Part shown: piece after piece, positions 7,571 through 15,366 of the stretch | Numbering within the stretch: position 1 is the first letter of the stretch | Layout: each line of letters starts with the position of its first letter | Assembly (NCBI GenBank): GCA_944320765.1 | Contig: CALUIS010000008.1 | Coordinates: forward strand, 51,161-115,160 | Direction: 5' to 3' | From: an uncultured Paraprevotella sp. | Lineage (GTDB): Bacteria > Bacteroidota > Bacteroidia > Bacteroidales > Bacteroidaceae | Length of the DNA stretch: 64,000 nucleotides | The notes under the pieces: model-generated | Told to the model about the DNA's origin: nothing | What the model saw: the letters and a program-made list of their open reading frames with translations, nothing else | Database searches by the model: none | Translations under genes and position numbers: made by a program

Positions 7571-8373
7571 GGGTTGTATGGATAGGGGCCGGCAATCTGG
7601 CCACCCGGCTGGGCCTCGCGCTGAAGCGTGCGGGGCATGAGACGCTGCAGGTGTTCAGCCGGACGGAAGCATCGGCGGTGGCTTTGGCCGAACAGCTGGA
7701 TTGCCCGTTCACGTGCCGGACGGAAGAAGTCCTGCCCGGGGCGGACGTGTATCTCTTCGCGGTGAAGGACAGCGTGCTGGAGGAACTGGCGGGGCATATC
7801 GCCCCGAAGGTGGGCGACGCGTTGTGCCTGCACACGGCCGGCAGTATGCCGATGGACGTGTTCTGTGGGCATGCGGCGCGGTATGGCGTGTTGTATCCCA
7901 TGCAGACGTTCTCCAAACATACGTCAGTGGACTTTCGGGAGATTCCGGTGTTTCTGGAAGCTTCGGACGTGTCGGCTTACGGGCTGGCTGAGGAACTGGC
8001 CCGTTCCGTGTCGGGGAACGTCCGGGCGATGAGTTCGGCGGACCGCCGCTACCTGCATCTGGCTGCCGTGTTCGCCTGCAACTTCGTGAACCACTGCTAT
8101 GCCCTTTCGGAAGAGGTGTTGCGGAAGATTGACGCGCCTTTCGAGGTGATGAGGCCTTTGATAGACGAGACGGCGAGAAAGGTGCGTCAGACGCCGCCCC
8201 GCGAGGCACAGACGGGACCGGCCGTGCGTTACGACCGGAACGTGATGGACCGCCAGCTCGCGTTGTTGGAGGACGAGCCGGACATGCAGGCGATATACGA
8301 GGCGATGAGCCGGAGCATCCGCCGCCTGGCATGGGAAGAAAAGAAGAAGGAGACGGACGATGATAAACTATGA
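7567..8373 (+). CDS. Rossmann-fold and DUF2520 domain-containing protein
   Basis: A 268-residue NAD(P)-binding protein. The N-terminus [24 protein letters not shown] is a dinucleotide-binding GxGNxA Rossmann motif, and the C-terminal DUF2520 region contains [24 protein letters not shown] and [22 protein letters not shown]. The family resembles ProC/6-phosphogluconate dehydrogenase-type reductases, but its substrate is not established. It overlaps the nitroreductase by 4 bases and the phosphatase gene by 14, a coupling common in Bacteroidales where this trio precedes Maf. Confidence 0.85.
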   Translation: MRVVWIGAGNLATRLGLALKRAGHETLQVFSRTEASAVALAEQLDCPFTCRTEEVLPGADVYLFAVKDSVLEELAGHIAPKVGDALCLHTAGSMPMDVFCGHAARYGVLYPMQTFSKHTSVDFREIPVFLEASDVSAYGLAEELARSVSGNVRAMSSADRRYLHLAAVFACNFVNHCYALSEEVLRKIDAPFEVMRPLIDETARKVRQTPPREAQTGPAVRYDRNVMDRQLALLEDEPDMQAIYEAMSRSIRRLAWEEKKKETDDDKL

Positions 8374-8878
8374 TTTGAAGAAGATAAAGGCTTTGGCCTT
8401 CGACGTGGACGGCGTGCTGAGTGCCGAGACCATCTTCATGCACCCCGACGGGGAGCCGATGCGGTCGGTGAACATCAAGGACGGCTATGCCCTGCAGCTG
8501 GCCGTGAAGATGGGGTTGCACGTGGCCATCATCACGGGCGGAAAGACGGAGGCCGTGCGCAAGCGGTATGAGAACCTCGGCGTGCCGGACGTGCATCTGG
8601 GCTGCGCCGTGAAAATCAAGACCTACGAGGAGTTCCTGCGCAAGTACGGGCTGAAGGACGAGGAGGTGCTTTACATGGGCGACGACATCCCGGACTACGA
8701 GGTGATGCGCCGGGCGGGATGCCCCTGCGCCCCGTCGGACGCCGCCCCGGAAATCAAGGAGGTGGCCCTCTACATCTCCCACCTGAAGGGTGGCTACGGT
8801 TGCGGGCGCGACGTGGTGGAGCAGGTGCTGAAGGCGCAAGGCAAATGGCTGAAGGACGAGAAGGCCTTTGGTTGGTAG
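8360..8878 (+). CDS. KdsC-like HAD-superfamily phosphatase (3-deoxy-D-manno-octulosonate 8-phosphate phosphatase type)
   Basis: A 172-residue capless HAD phosphatase of the KdsC/YrbI group, which removes phosphate from KDO-8-phosphate in lipopolysaccharide synthesis. The nucleophile motif is FDVDGVLS near residues 13-20, motif II is IITGG, and motif III/IV is [12 protein letters not shown]. Length and the [15 protein letters not shown] tail are those of the tetrameric KdsC group. Neighbours do not include other KDO genes, so a related sugar-phosphate substrate is possible. Confidence 0.85.
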   Translation: MINYDLKKIKALAFDVDGVLSAETIFMHPDGEPMRSVNIKDGYALQLAVKMGLHVAIITGGKTEAVRKRYENLGVPDVHLGCAVKIKTYEEFLRKYGLKDEEVLYMGDDIPDYEVMRRAGCPCAPSDAAPEIKEVALYISHLKGGYGCGRDVVEQVLKAQGKWLKDEKAFGW

Positions 8879-8902
8879 TATATAATAATAAGGTAAAGGA
8901 AC

Positions 8903-9484
8903 ATGTTGGAGAATCTGAAGAGATACCATATCGTGCTGGCCAGCAATTCGCCGCGACGCCGCGAGCTGTTGGCGGGGCTGGACATTGATTATGAAGTGAA
9001 GGTGCTGCCGGGCATCGACGAGTCGTATCCCGGCACGCTGGGCGCGGAGGAAATCCCGCAATATATCTCCCGGGAAAAGGCGGCGGCCTACGAGGCCGGC
9101 CTGCGGGCGGACGACTTGGTGATCACGGCCGACACCATCGTGTGGACGGACGGAAGGGTGCTGGGCAAGCCCAAGGACGGGGAGGAGGCCAAGGCCATGC
9201 TGCGCCTGCTTTCGGGCCGCACGCATCAGGTGATTACGGGCGTGACGTTGCTCACGAAAACGGTGAGGCGGACGTTTGCCGTCACCAGCGACGTGACGTT
9301 CGACACCCTCACGGAGGAAGAGATAGACTACTACGTGGAGCGTTACCGTCCGTTGGACAAGGCCGGTGCTTATGGCATCCAGGAATGGATTGGTTATGTG
9401 GGCGTGTCCGCCTTGCGCGGCTCTTACTTCAACGTGATGGGCTTGCCCGTGCAACGGTTGTATCAGGAATTGAAAACATTATAA
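8903..9484 (+). CDS. maf: Maf-like nucleoside triphosphate pyrophosphatase
   Basis: A 193-residue Maf/HAM1-fold protein that hydrolyses non-canonical or excess nucleoside triphosphates (dTTP/UTP or modified bases) to monophosphates. The N-terminal LASNSPRRRELL is the signature phosphate-binding motif. Other conserved blocks are EEIPQYISREKAAAYEA, ITADTIVWTDGRVLGKPKD and DKAGAYGIQEWIG. It lies 24 bases after the KdsC-like gene in the same direction, in the usual Bacteroidales order. Confidence 0.92.
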   Translation: MLENLKRYHIVLASNSPRRRELLAGLDIDYEVKVLPGIDESYPGTLGAEEIPQYISREKAAAYEAGLRADDLVITADTIVWTDGRVLGKPKDGEEAKAMLRLLSGRTHQVITGVTLLTKTVRRTFAVTSDVTFDTLTEEEIDYYVERYRPLDKAGAYGIQEWIGYVGVSALRGSYFNVMGLPVQRLYQELKTL

Positions 9485-9490
9485 AGCTTT

Positions 9491-9979
9491 ATGAGAATAC
9501 ATCTTTTGAAATCCGCAGCGTGCGCCGCAGTGGCTGCGCTGGCCCTTTCGGCATGTGATGATGACAAGAATGTGTGTACGTTGCCCGCCTTCGCGGGATT
9601 CCGCATCGAACCGGTGACGGGATGGAATGCCGGCGACTCCGTGACCGTCACGGCGGTGCAGTCTTCCTTGGGCGACTTGCTCTACAAGGCGGAGTACAAG
9701 TGGTCGGTGGCGTGCGACGACACGACCTTTACCAAGAATTATGACGTGGTGTACGACTTGGACAAGAGTGACCCTTATATCGGCATCCGCTTGCCGGAAG
9801 GGTTCAGCACGACGAATGCCACGATAAGCTTCAACGTATTGTACAGCTATTCGGCCACCGCGCCCACTTCCGCCCCGGCGGGTGTCCACGGCGACGGACT
9901 GTATGGTTCCATCACGACCGTGGCCGCCAGCCAGTTGTACGGGACGGGCAGCGGGTCGTACAGACTTGACTTGAGATGA
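9491..9979 (+). CDS. Putative surface-exposed lipoprotein of unknown function
   Basis: A 162-residue protein with a lipoprotein signal peptide ending LALSAC; the lipidated cysteine is residue 22. It is followed directly by DDDKN. In Bacteroides, acidic residues right after the cysteine act as a lipoprotein export signal, so exposure on the cell surface is likely. The rest is beta-rich with no recognised domain. It starts 6 bases after the Maf stop and overlaps the phosphatase start by 4, so it is part of the same transcript. Confidence 0.72.
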   Translation: MRIHLLKSAACAAVAALALSACDDDKNVCTLPAFAGFRIEPVTGWNAGDSVTVTAVQSSLGDLLYKAEYKWSVACDDTTFTKNYDVVYDLDKSDPYIGIRLPEGFSTTNATISFNVLYSYSATAPTSAPAGVHGDGLYGSITTVAASQLYGTGSGSYRLDLR

Positions 9980-10449
9980 GCAGGAAGATATTGTTCGTGT
10001 GCCTCGGGAACATCTGCCGTTCCCCGGCGGCGGAGGAAATCATGCGCCGGCTGGTGGCGGATGCCGGTCTGGACAAGGAGATTGTGCTTGACTCAGCCGG
10101 GCTGATAGACTATCACGAAGGGGAACCGGCCGACGGGCGGATGCGCGCCCATGCGGCCCGGCGCGGTTATCAGATCACCCATCTCTCCCGTCCGGTAAGG
10201 TATGACGACTTTTTCGACTTCGACCTTATCGTGGGGATGGACGACCGGAACATCAGCAGGCTGAAAGCCCTTGCCCCGGGGCTGGACGAAGAACGGAAGG
10301 TGGTGCGGATGACGGACTACTGTCGCCTCAAGGTGGCGGACCACGTGCCGGATCCTTATTACGGGGGTGCTTCAGGCTTCGAGAACGTGCTCGACATTCT
10401 CGAGGATGCCTGCGCCGGCCTGCTGGACACGCTGCGCGAATCCCGTTAG
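9976..10449 (+). CDS. Low-molecular-weight protein-tyrosine phosphatase
   Basis: A 157-residue LMW-PTP. The P-loop CLGNICRSP carries the nucleophile Cys9 and phosphate-binding Arg15. The general-acid loop DPYYGG is near residue 125, as expected for the family. Such enzymes dephosphorylate tyrosine kinases of capsule export and other proteins in the cytoplasm. It is the last gene of the plus-strand run; its stop overlaps by 4 bases the stop of the convergent serine dehydratase gene. Confidence 0.93.
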   Translation: MSRKILFVCLGNICRSPAAEEIMRRLVADAGLDKEIVLDSAGLIDYHEGEPADGRMRAHAARRGYQITHLSRPVRYDDFFDFDLIVGMDDRNISRLKALAPGLDEERKVVRMTDYCRLKVADHVPDPYYGGASGFENVLDILEDACAGLLDTLRESR

Positions 10450-11672
10450 CGGGATTTGTGCAGCGTGTCCCACATTTTCTGGTAATCTTCTGCCAGTCCT
10501 CCTTCTCCCGTTTCCTTGTAGAGCGAGGGCAGGTCGTGTCCCGTGCGTTGCATGACCTCCACCACGCGGTCGAACGACACCTGGTGTACGCCGTCCGTCA
10601 GCATGGCATACGAGTTGGCATCCATGGCCCGTGCGGCGGCGTAGGCATTGCGTTCGATGCAGGGGATTTGTACCAGTCCGCACACCGGGTCGCATGTCAG
10701 TCCCAAGTGGTGTTCCAGCCCCATTTCGGCCGCATATTCGATTTGGGCCGGCGTTCCGCCGAAAAGCTGGGCAGCCGCGGCGGCGGCCATGGCGCAGGCC
10801 ACGCCGACCTCTCCCTGACAGCCCACTTCCGCCCCGGAGATGGAGGCGTTGGCCTTGACGATGTTGCCGAACAGGCCGGCGGTGGCCAATGCGTGGAGTA
10901 TCCTTTGCCCGCTGATGTGGCGCGATGTGGATAGATGGTAGAGGACGGAAGGCAGCACGCCGCAGGAGCCGCAGGTAGGGGCCGTGACGATTTTCCCGCC
11001 CCCGGCGTTCTCCTCGCTGACGGCCAGCGCGTAGGCGAAGAGCAGGCCCCGTGTGCGCATGGAATGCTGGTAGCCCTCGGCGCGGACATAGTAGGACGTG
11101 GCCTTGCGGCGCAGGCCCAACGGCCCGGGCAGCACGCCCTCATGTTCCAGCCCGTTGCGGACGGCCTGCTGCATGGTGTCCCATACTTCTTCCAGATAGT
11201 CCCAGATTTCTTTCCCCTCGCACTCTTCCACGTACTCCCAGTAGCTTTTCCCCGTGTGCATGCACCACGACAGGATTTCTGTGGCGGAGCTGATGGGGTA
11301 GATGTTCTCAAAGGGCAGGGCTTCCTGGCCTTCCTCGGCCAATGCCCCTCCGCCGATGCTGAACACGGTCCATTCCTCGGTGGTTTGTCCTTCCGCGTCA
11401 ATGCCTTTGAATTTCATTCCGTTCGGATGGAAGGGGAGGAATTCTTTGGGGAGCCAGATAATCTGTGTCCGTTTTTCGTCCAGTACGTCGAGGACGGCCT
11501 TGTCGGTCATGTGTCCTTTCCCGGTGGCGGCCAGGCTGCCGTAGAGCGTCACCTCGAAGCGGACGGCCTGCGGGTTGCGTTCCAGGAAGAGGGTGGCGGC
11601 CTTGCGCGGGGCCATCGTGTGGCTGCTCGACGGGCCGTAGCCTATGCGGTAGAGTTCTTTCAGTGTAATCAT
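10446..11672 (-). CDS. sdaA: L-serine ammonia-lyase (single-chain, iron-sulfur type)
   Basis: A 408-residue enzyme converting L-serine to pyruvate and ammonia. The start at 11672 gives MITLKELYRIGYGPSSSHTMAP, the proper N-terminus of the family (GPSSSHTMGP motif). The alpha domain contains TAPTCGSCGVLPSVLYH and GCQGEVGVACAMAAAAAAQLFGG, and the cysteines in PTCGSCG, VGCQGEVG and CDPVCGLVQIPC are those expected to ligate the 4Fe-4S cluster. Beta and alpha domains are fused, as in the E. coli type. It lies 19 bases downstream of the Fur-family gene in the same direction. Confidence 0.93.
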   Translation of the reverse strand: MITLKELYRIGYGPSSSHTMAPRKAATLFLERNPQAVRFEVTLYGSLAATGKGHMTDKAVLDVLDEKRTQIIWLPKEFLPFHPNGMKFKGIDAEGQTTEEWTVFSIGGGALAEEGQEALPFENIYPISSATEILSWCMHTGKSYWEYVEECEGKEIWDYLEEVWDTMQQAVRNGLEHEGVLPGPLGLRRKATSYYVRAEGYQHSMRTRGLLFAYALAVSEENAGGGKIVTAPTCGSCGVLPSVLYHLSTSRHISGQRILHALATAGLFGNIVKANASISGAEVGCQGEVGVACAMAAAAAAQLFGGTPAQIEYAAEMGLEHHLGLTCDPVCGLVQIPCIERNAYAAARAMDANSYAMLTDGVHQVSFDRVVEVMQRTGHDLPSLYKETGEGGLAEDYQKMWDTLHKSR

Positions 11673-11691
11673 ATTCTTCGGTTTCTTGAAG

Positions 11692-12120
11692 TCAGCCGTG
11701 TTTCTTGCGGCATTCCGGACATTCCCCTTTGACAACGAAGGAGAAGGAGTGCGGGGTGAATCCTTCAGCCAGTGACAGGTCAGGGAGCGGGATGTCTTCC
11801 ATGCAGAAGGACCTCTGGCACGATTCGCAGTAGAAGTGGATGTGGGTGTCCGAATGGTTGCAGACGCCTTCGCTCGTGCATAGCTCGTAGTTCAGCACGC
11901 CGCGCCCGTCCTCGAAAGAATGTACGATGTCATGCTCCAGGAAGAGGGTCAGGACGCGGAAGATGCTCGACTTGTCCATCGTCGGCAGCTTGTCCTGCAG
12001 GTCGGCCATGCTCATCGGGCGGGCGGCCTGCGCGAGGGCTTTCAGCACGAGAATCCGGTTGGCGGTGGGTTTCACGCCCTTCCGCTCCAAGTTGGCGGTC
12101 ATGTCGTCTGTGGGTTCCAT
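11692..12120 (-). CDS. Fur-family metal-responsive transcriptional regulator
   Basis: A 142-residue Fur/Zur/PerR-family repressor. The N-terminal winged helix includes KPTANRILVLKALAQAARPMSMADLQDKL and the recognition helix SSIFRVLTLFLEHDIV. The metal-binding half has HSDTHIHFYCESCQ and a C-terminal CPEC, the two CxxC pairs of the structural zinc site. It is divergent from a Zn/Cd-type efflux ATPase, and a perfect TGCAACC palindrome lies between the two starts, so it probably controls that pump and itself. Whether it senses zinc, iron or peroxide cannot be decided; an exporter partner favours zinc or a similar divalent metal. Confidence 0.88.
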   Translation of the reverse strand: MEPTDDMTANLERKGVKPTANRILVLKALAQAARPMSMADLQDKLPTMDKSSIFRVLTLFLEHDIVHSFEDGRGVLNYELCTSEGVCNHSDTHIHFYCESCQRSFCMEDIPLPDLSLAEGFTPHSFSFVVKGECPECRKKHG

Positions 12121-12149
12121 TTGGATGTCCGGTTGCGTTTAATCTGCTG

Positions 12150-12204
12150 CAAAGTTACGAAAAAAAATATGCAACCCGGTTGCACGGATCTTGCCTTAAC
12201 TTTG
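12150..12204. promoter_or_regulatory. Divergent promoters of the Fur-family and metal-ATPase genes
   Basis: TAACTTTG is found on the minus strand at 12150-12157 (30 bases before the regulator ATG) and on the plus strand at 12197-12204 (25 bases before the ATPase ATG). Both match the Bacteroidales -7 box. The -33 regions of the two promoters overlap in the space holding the TGCAACC palindrome. Confidence 0.6.
12170..12184. promoter_or_regulatory. Candidate Fur-family operator palindrome
   Basis: TGCAACC at 12170-12176, a central C, and GGTTGCA at 12178-12184 make a perfect 7-1-7 palindrome, the symmetry bound by Fur-family dimers. It is placed so that a bound repressor would cover the upstream regions of both divergent promoters. 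A related half-site, GGTTGCG, is at 12131-12137 near the regulator start. Confidence 0.6.
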
Positions 12205-12228
12205 CGGCAGGATAAAAAACATCGGATT

Positions 12229-14157
12229 ATGGCAAATCAGCATCATTCTCATGAACACCGCCATCATGGACATGGCGGCATGAAAGGAAAAATCATTCTT
12301 GTTGCGGTGACGGCCTTGTTGCTCGCCGGGGCCGTACTGGTTGAGCGATACGGCGGCTTGTCGTCCGTGCAACTGCTGTTCGTTTACCTGGTTCCTTACC
12401 TGTTGGTGGGGTATGGCACGCTGAAGGAGGCGGCGGAGGGCATTGTCAAGGGGGATATGTTCAATGAGCATTTCCTGATGTCCCTTGCGACCATCGGCGC
12501 ACTCTGCATCGGTTTCCTCCCGGGGGCGGAGACGGAATATCCGGAGGCCGTGTTCGTCATGCTGTTTTTCCAGGTGGGCGAGCTTTTCGAGGGATATGCC
12601 GAGGGGAAGAGCCGGGAAAGCATCTCCCACCTGATGGACATCCGTCCGGACGTGGCCCACGTGGAGCGGGACGGCAAGCTGTGCGACGTCTCTCCCGATG
12701 AGGTCGGGATAGGGGAAACCATTGTCGTCAGGCCTGGGGAGAAGGTGCCGCTCGACGGTAAGGTCATGGAAGGCGCGTCCGCACTGAATACCATTGCCCT
12801 TACGGGAGAGAGCCTGCCCCGGGACGTGGCAGCGGGGGATGACATCGTGTCCGGATGTGTCAACCTGACCGGACTGGTTCGTGTGAGGACCACCAAGACG
12901 TTCGGCGAGAGTACGGTGTCGAAAATCATCCGGTTGGTGGAGAGCGCGGACGAGAAGAAGTCGCGGAGCGAGTCTTTCATCACACGGTTCGCACGGGTCT
13001 ATACCCCCATAGTGGTCTGTGCCGCCTTGCTGTTGGCCTTCGTGCCTCCGTTCTTTGCGGCGGGAGGCTTTGCCGCTTCGTTTTCAGCGTGGCTCCACCG
13101 TGCTTTGATTTTTCTGGTCGTGTCGTGTCCCTGTGCGTTGGTCATCAGTGTGCCGCTCACGTTCTTCGGCGGTTTGGGAGGCGCATCCCGCAAAGGGATT
13201 CTGGTGAAGGGGAGCTGTTATATGGACGCGCTGGCCAAGGTCGGCACGGTGGTGTTCGACAAGACGGGGACGCTCACTCGCGGCGAATTCGCTGTGGAGG
13301 CCGTGCATCCGGAGGATTTCAGTGAGACGGAACTGTTGCATCTGGCCGCCCACGTGGAGCATTTCTCCACGCACCCCATCGGCGAGGCCCTGCGTGCCGC
13401 CTTCCCCAATGAGGCGACCGACGGCTGCCCGGTGGCAGACGTGGAAGAAGAGGCCGGATATGGCATCCGTGCGCGGGTGGTCGGACGGGAAGTCTGCGTG
13501 GGCAACTCGAAGATGATGGACCGCATAGGGGTGCAATGGCGCGGTTGCCATCATGTCGGCACCATCATCCATGTGGCGGTGGACGGCAGGTATGCCGGAC
13601 ATATCGTCATCAACGACCGGGTGAAGGAGGACAGCGCACAGGCTGTCGCTGCCTTGAAGGGCCTTGGGGTGAAGCGTACGGTCATGCTGACGGGCGACCG
13701 CGAGGAGGTGGCCCGCGACGTGGCGGGGAAGCTGGGGCTTGACGCCTATTTCGCGGAACTGTTGCCGGCGGACAAGGTGGAACATGTGGAGCGGCTGCTT
13801 GCGGCCAGGCCGGAAGGCCGGAACCTGGCTTTCGTGGGGGACGGCATCAACGACGCGCCGGTACTGAAACGTGCGGATGTCGGCATCGCCATGGGCGGCC
13901 TGGGGAGTGACGCGGCCATTGAGGCGGCTGACGTGGTGCTGATGGACGACCAACCGTCCAAGGTGGCTCTGGCCATCCGCATCGCCCGCCGCACCATCCG
14001 TATCGCCCGGGAGAACGTGTGGTTCGCCGTGGGTGTCAAGGTTGGCATATTAGGTTTGGCCGTAGTGGGGCTCGGCACGATGTGGATGGCGGTGTTCGCG
14101 GATGTAGGAGTGACGGTGCTGGCCGTGCTGAACGCGATGCGGGCCTTGCGGATTTAG
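12229..14157 (+). CDS. Zn/Cd/Pb-type P1B heavy-metal translocating ATPase
   Basis: A 642-residue P-type ATPase exporting divalent metal from the cytoplasm. The start at 12229 gives a histidine-rich tail (HHSHEHRHHGHGG) in place of the usual N-terminal HMA domain. Then come TGES in the actuator domain, the metal-site SCPCALVIS in a membrane helix (about 298), the phosphorylation motif DKTGTLT (about 343), the P1B hallmark HPIGEAL, and GDGINDAP (about 537). The final helices carry a lysine (VKVGILG) and aspartate (FADVGVTVLAVLNAMR), the pattern of zinc/cadmium pumps (P1B-2). It is divergent from the Fur-family regulator. Confidence 0.93.
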   Translation: MANQHHSHEHRHHGHGGMKGKIILVAVTALLLAGAVLVERYGGLSSVQLLFVYLVPYLLVGYGTLKEAAEGIVKGDMFNEHFLMSLATIGALCIGFLPGAETEYPEAVFVMLFFQVGELFEGYAEGKSRESISHLMDIRPDVAHVERDGKLCDVSPDEVGIGETIVVRPGEKVPLDGKVMEGASALNTIALTGESLPRDVAAGDDIVSGCVNLTGLVRVRTTKTFGESTVSKIIRLVESADEKKSRSESFITRFARVYTPIVVCAALLLAFVPPFFAAGGFAASFSAWLHRALIFLVVSCPCALVISVPLTFFGGLGGASRKGILVKGSCYMDALAKVGTVVFDKTGTLTRGEFAVEAVHPEDFSETELLHLAAHVEHFSTHPIGEALRAAFPNEATDGCPVADVEEEAGYGIRARVVGREVCVGNSKMMDRIGVQWRGCHHVGTIIHVAVDGRYAGHIVINDRVKEDSAQAVAALKGLGVKRTVMLTGDREEVARDVAGKLGLDAYFAELLPADKVEHVERLLAARPEGRNLAFVGDGINDAPVLKRADVGIAMGGLGSDAAIEAADVVLMDDQPSKVALAIRIARRTIRIARENVWFAVGVKVGILGLAVVGLGTMWMAVFADVGVTVLAVLNAMRALRI

Positions 14158-14220
14158 GGTTTTGGCCTTTCGGGGCACGTTAATCTGTGTGTATTGTCCG
14201 GTTTTTCCGCTGAGAATGGC

Positions 14221-14228
14221 TACCTTTG
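14221..14228 (+). promoter_or_regulatory. -7 box upstream of the HpaII-like gene
   Basis: TACCTTTG, 28 bases before the ATG at 14257. No clean -33 box is at the best spacing. Confidence 0.45.
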
Positions 14229-14256
14229 TCCTCATAATATTAAATAAGGTATAGAT

Positions 14257-15345
14257 ATGCTGACAGCTACACGCAGGGAATGGAACGAGTTATATGTGTT
14301 TTTCGCATTGTTGGGCAAAGGGAGCGTCACGTTGGGCGATGAGGAAGGAAAGCCCTCGCCGCGCGTGCTGCCCATCGTCCGGATTTCCCGTCAGGAACAC
14401 GACGGGAAACGGGAGTACCGGGTGGAGAAGGACGAGGTGCATGTGACGGGCGGGCAGATGGACGGGCGGTTTCCGAGGGAAGACTTCCGCACGGCGGCCG
14501 CGCTGATACTTGAAGCCCTGAAGCAGTGCCGCGAGGATGAGGTGGAGGCGCCCGAGGGGGTGGAGGACTTCCTGGACGCGCTGAAGATATACGACATGGA
14601 GGCGCGTACGGACGACCGCACGGACTTCTACCTGACGTTCCATGATGACAGCTTTCCCCCGATGGGGTTCAGGATCTATTCCCGGCTGTGCGCGATGAAC
14701 CCGCTGCTGGACGGCGGGCGCACGGCCAACCTGAAGTATGCGCAGACCGGCGTGCGGTTCTCCGCCCCCGCCGTGAACAAGATCAATTATACGGACGACC
14801 CGGACAACCCCAACGAGGTGGCCCGCCGGATGCTCTACATCGAGAGCTTGGGCGGCGTGCTGAAGTATGACGACGTGGCCGACAAGATATTCCGCAGCAA
14901 CTTGTGCCTGATAGACCTGAACTTCGCGAGGGTGCTGGCCGAGATGGTGCGGCTGATGCACTTGGACAATGTCGGGCGGGTGGACGAGCTGACGGCGTTG
15001 GTGGAAGAGCGGAACCCGTTGAAGATAAAGGACGAGCTGATTCACAAGCATCTGTATTACCGCCATAAGGTGAAGGAGTTCCTGCTGGCCGTGGCCTTGG
15101 GGATGCGTCCGGCCAAACAGTATGACGGGACGGACTCTGCCGTGGCCGGTTTTGTGATGGTGGACGCGCAGGGGGGCTTGCTGGCTTACCGCAAGACGGA
15201 GCGTGAGACGTTCGCCAATTTCCTTTTCACCCACACGCGGCTGGAAAAGGGCAGTCCGGAAAAGGACAAGTACGGCTATCTGGAACGGGAGAACCGGGCG
15301 TACCATCTGAAACTGAACGTGAAGGTCGGTTTCGTGAAACGCTAA
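14257..15345 (+). CDS. HpaII-family type II restriction endonuclease-like protein
   Basis: A 362-residue protein that I assign to the HpaII endonuclease family from remembered patterns: the opening REWNELYVFFALLGKG, the central DDRTDFYLTFHDD, then MGFRIYSRL and LLDGGRTANLKY, and a length close to HpaII itself. HpaII cuts CCGG. In my recollection the segment corresponding to GFRIYSR contains a lysine in the enzyme (GFxIKS), so the tyrosine here could mean altered or lost catalysis. No DNA methyltransferase is adjacent; the nearest is the C5 enzyme at 50793-52115. CCGG is frequent throughout the window, so the host DNA must be protected or the enzyme inactive or of different specificity. Family call moderate. 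Confidence 0.6.
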   Translation: MLTATRREWNELYVFFALLGKGSVTLGDEEGKPSPRVLPIVRISRQEHDGKREYRVEKDEVHVTGGQMDGRFPREDFRTAAALILEALKQCREDEVEAPEGVEDFLDALKIYDMEARTDDRTDFYLTFHDDSFPPMGFRIYSRLCAMNPLLDGGRTANLKYAQTGVRFSAPAVNKINYTDDPDNPNEVARRMLYIESLGGVLKYDDVADKIFRSNLCLIDLNFARVLAEMVRLMHLDNVGRVDELTALVEERNPLKIKDELIHKHLYYRHKVKEFLLAVALGMRPAKQYDGTDSAVAGFVMVDAQGGLLAYRKTERETFANFLFTHTRLEKGSPEKDKYGYLERENRAYHLKLNVKVGFVKR

Positions 15346-15366
15346 GGCATAGCGGGAGAGGCAGGA

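Noticed and set aside
6817..7920. N-terminal extension of the TonB receptor to 7920
   Set aside because: The extra residues lie antisense to the nitroreductase and DUF2520 genes and a signal peptide starts at the GTG at 6816 behind a -7 box.
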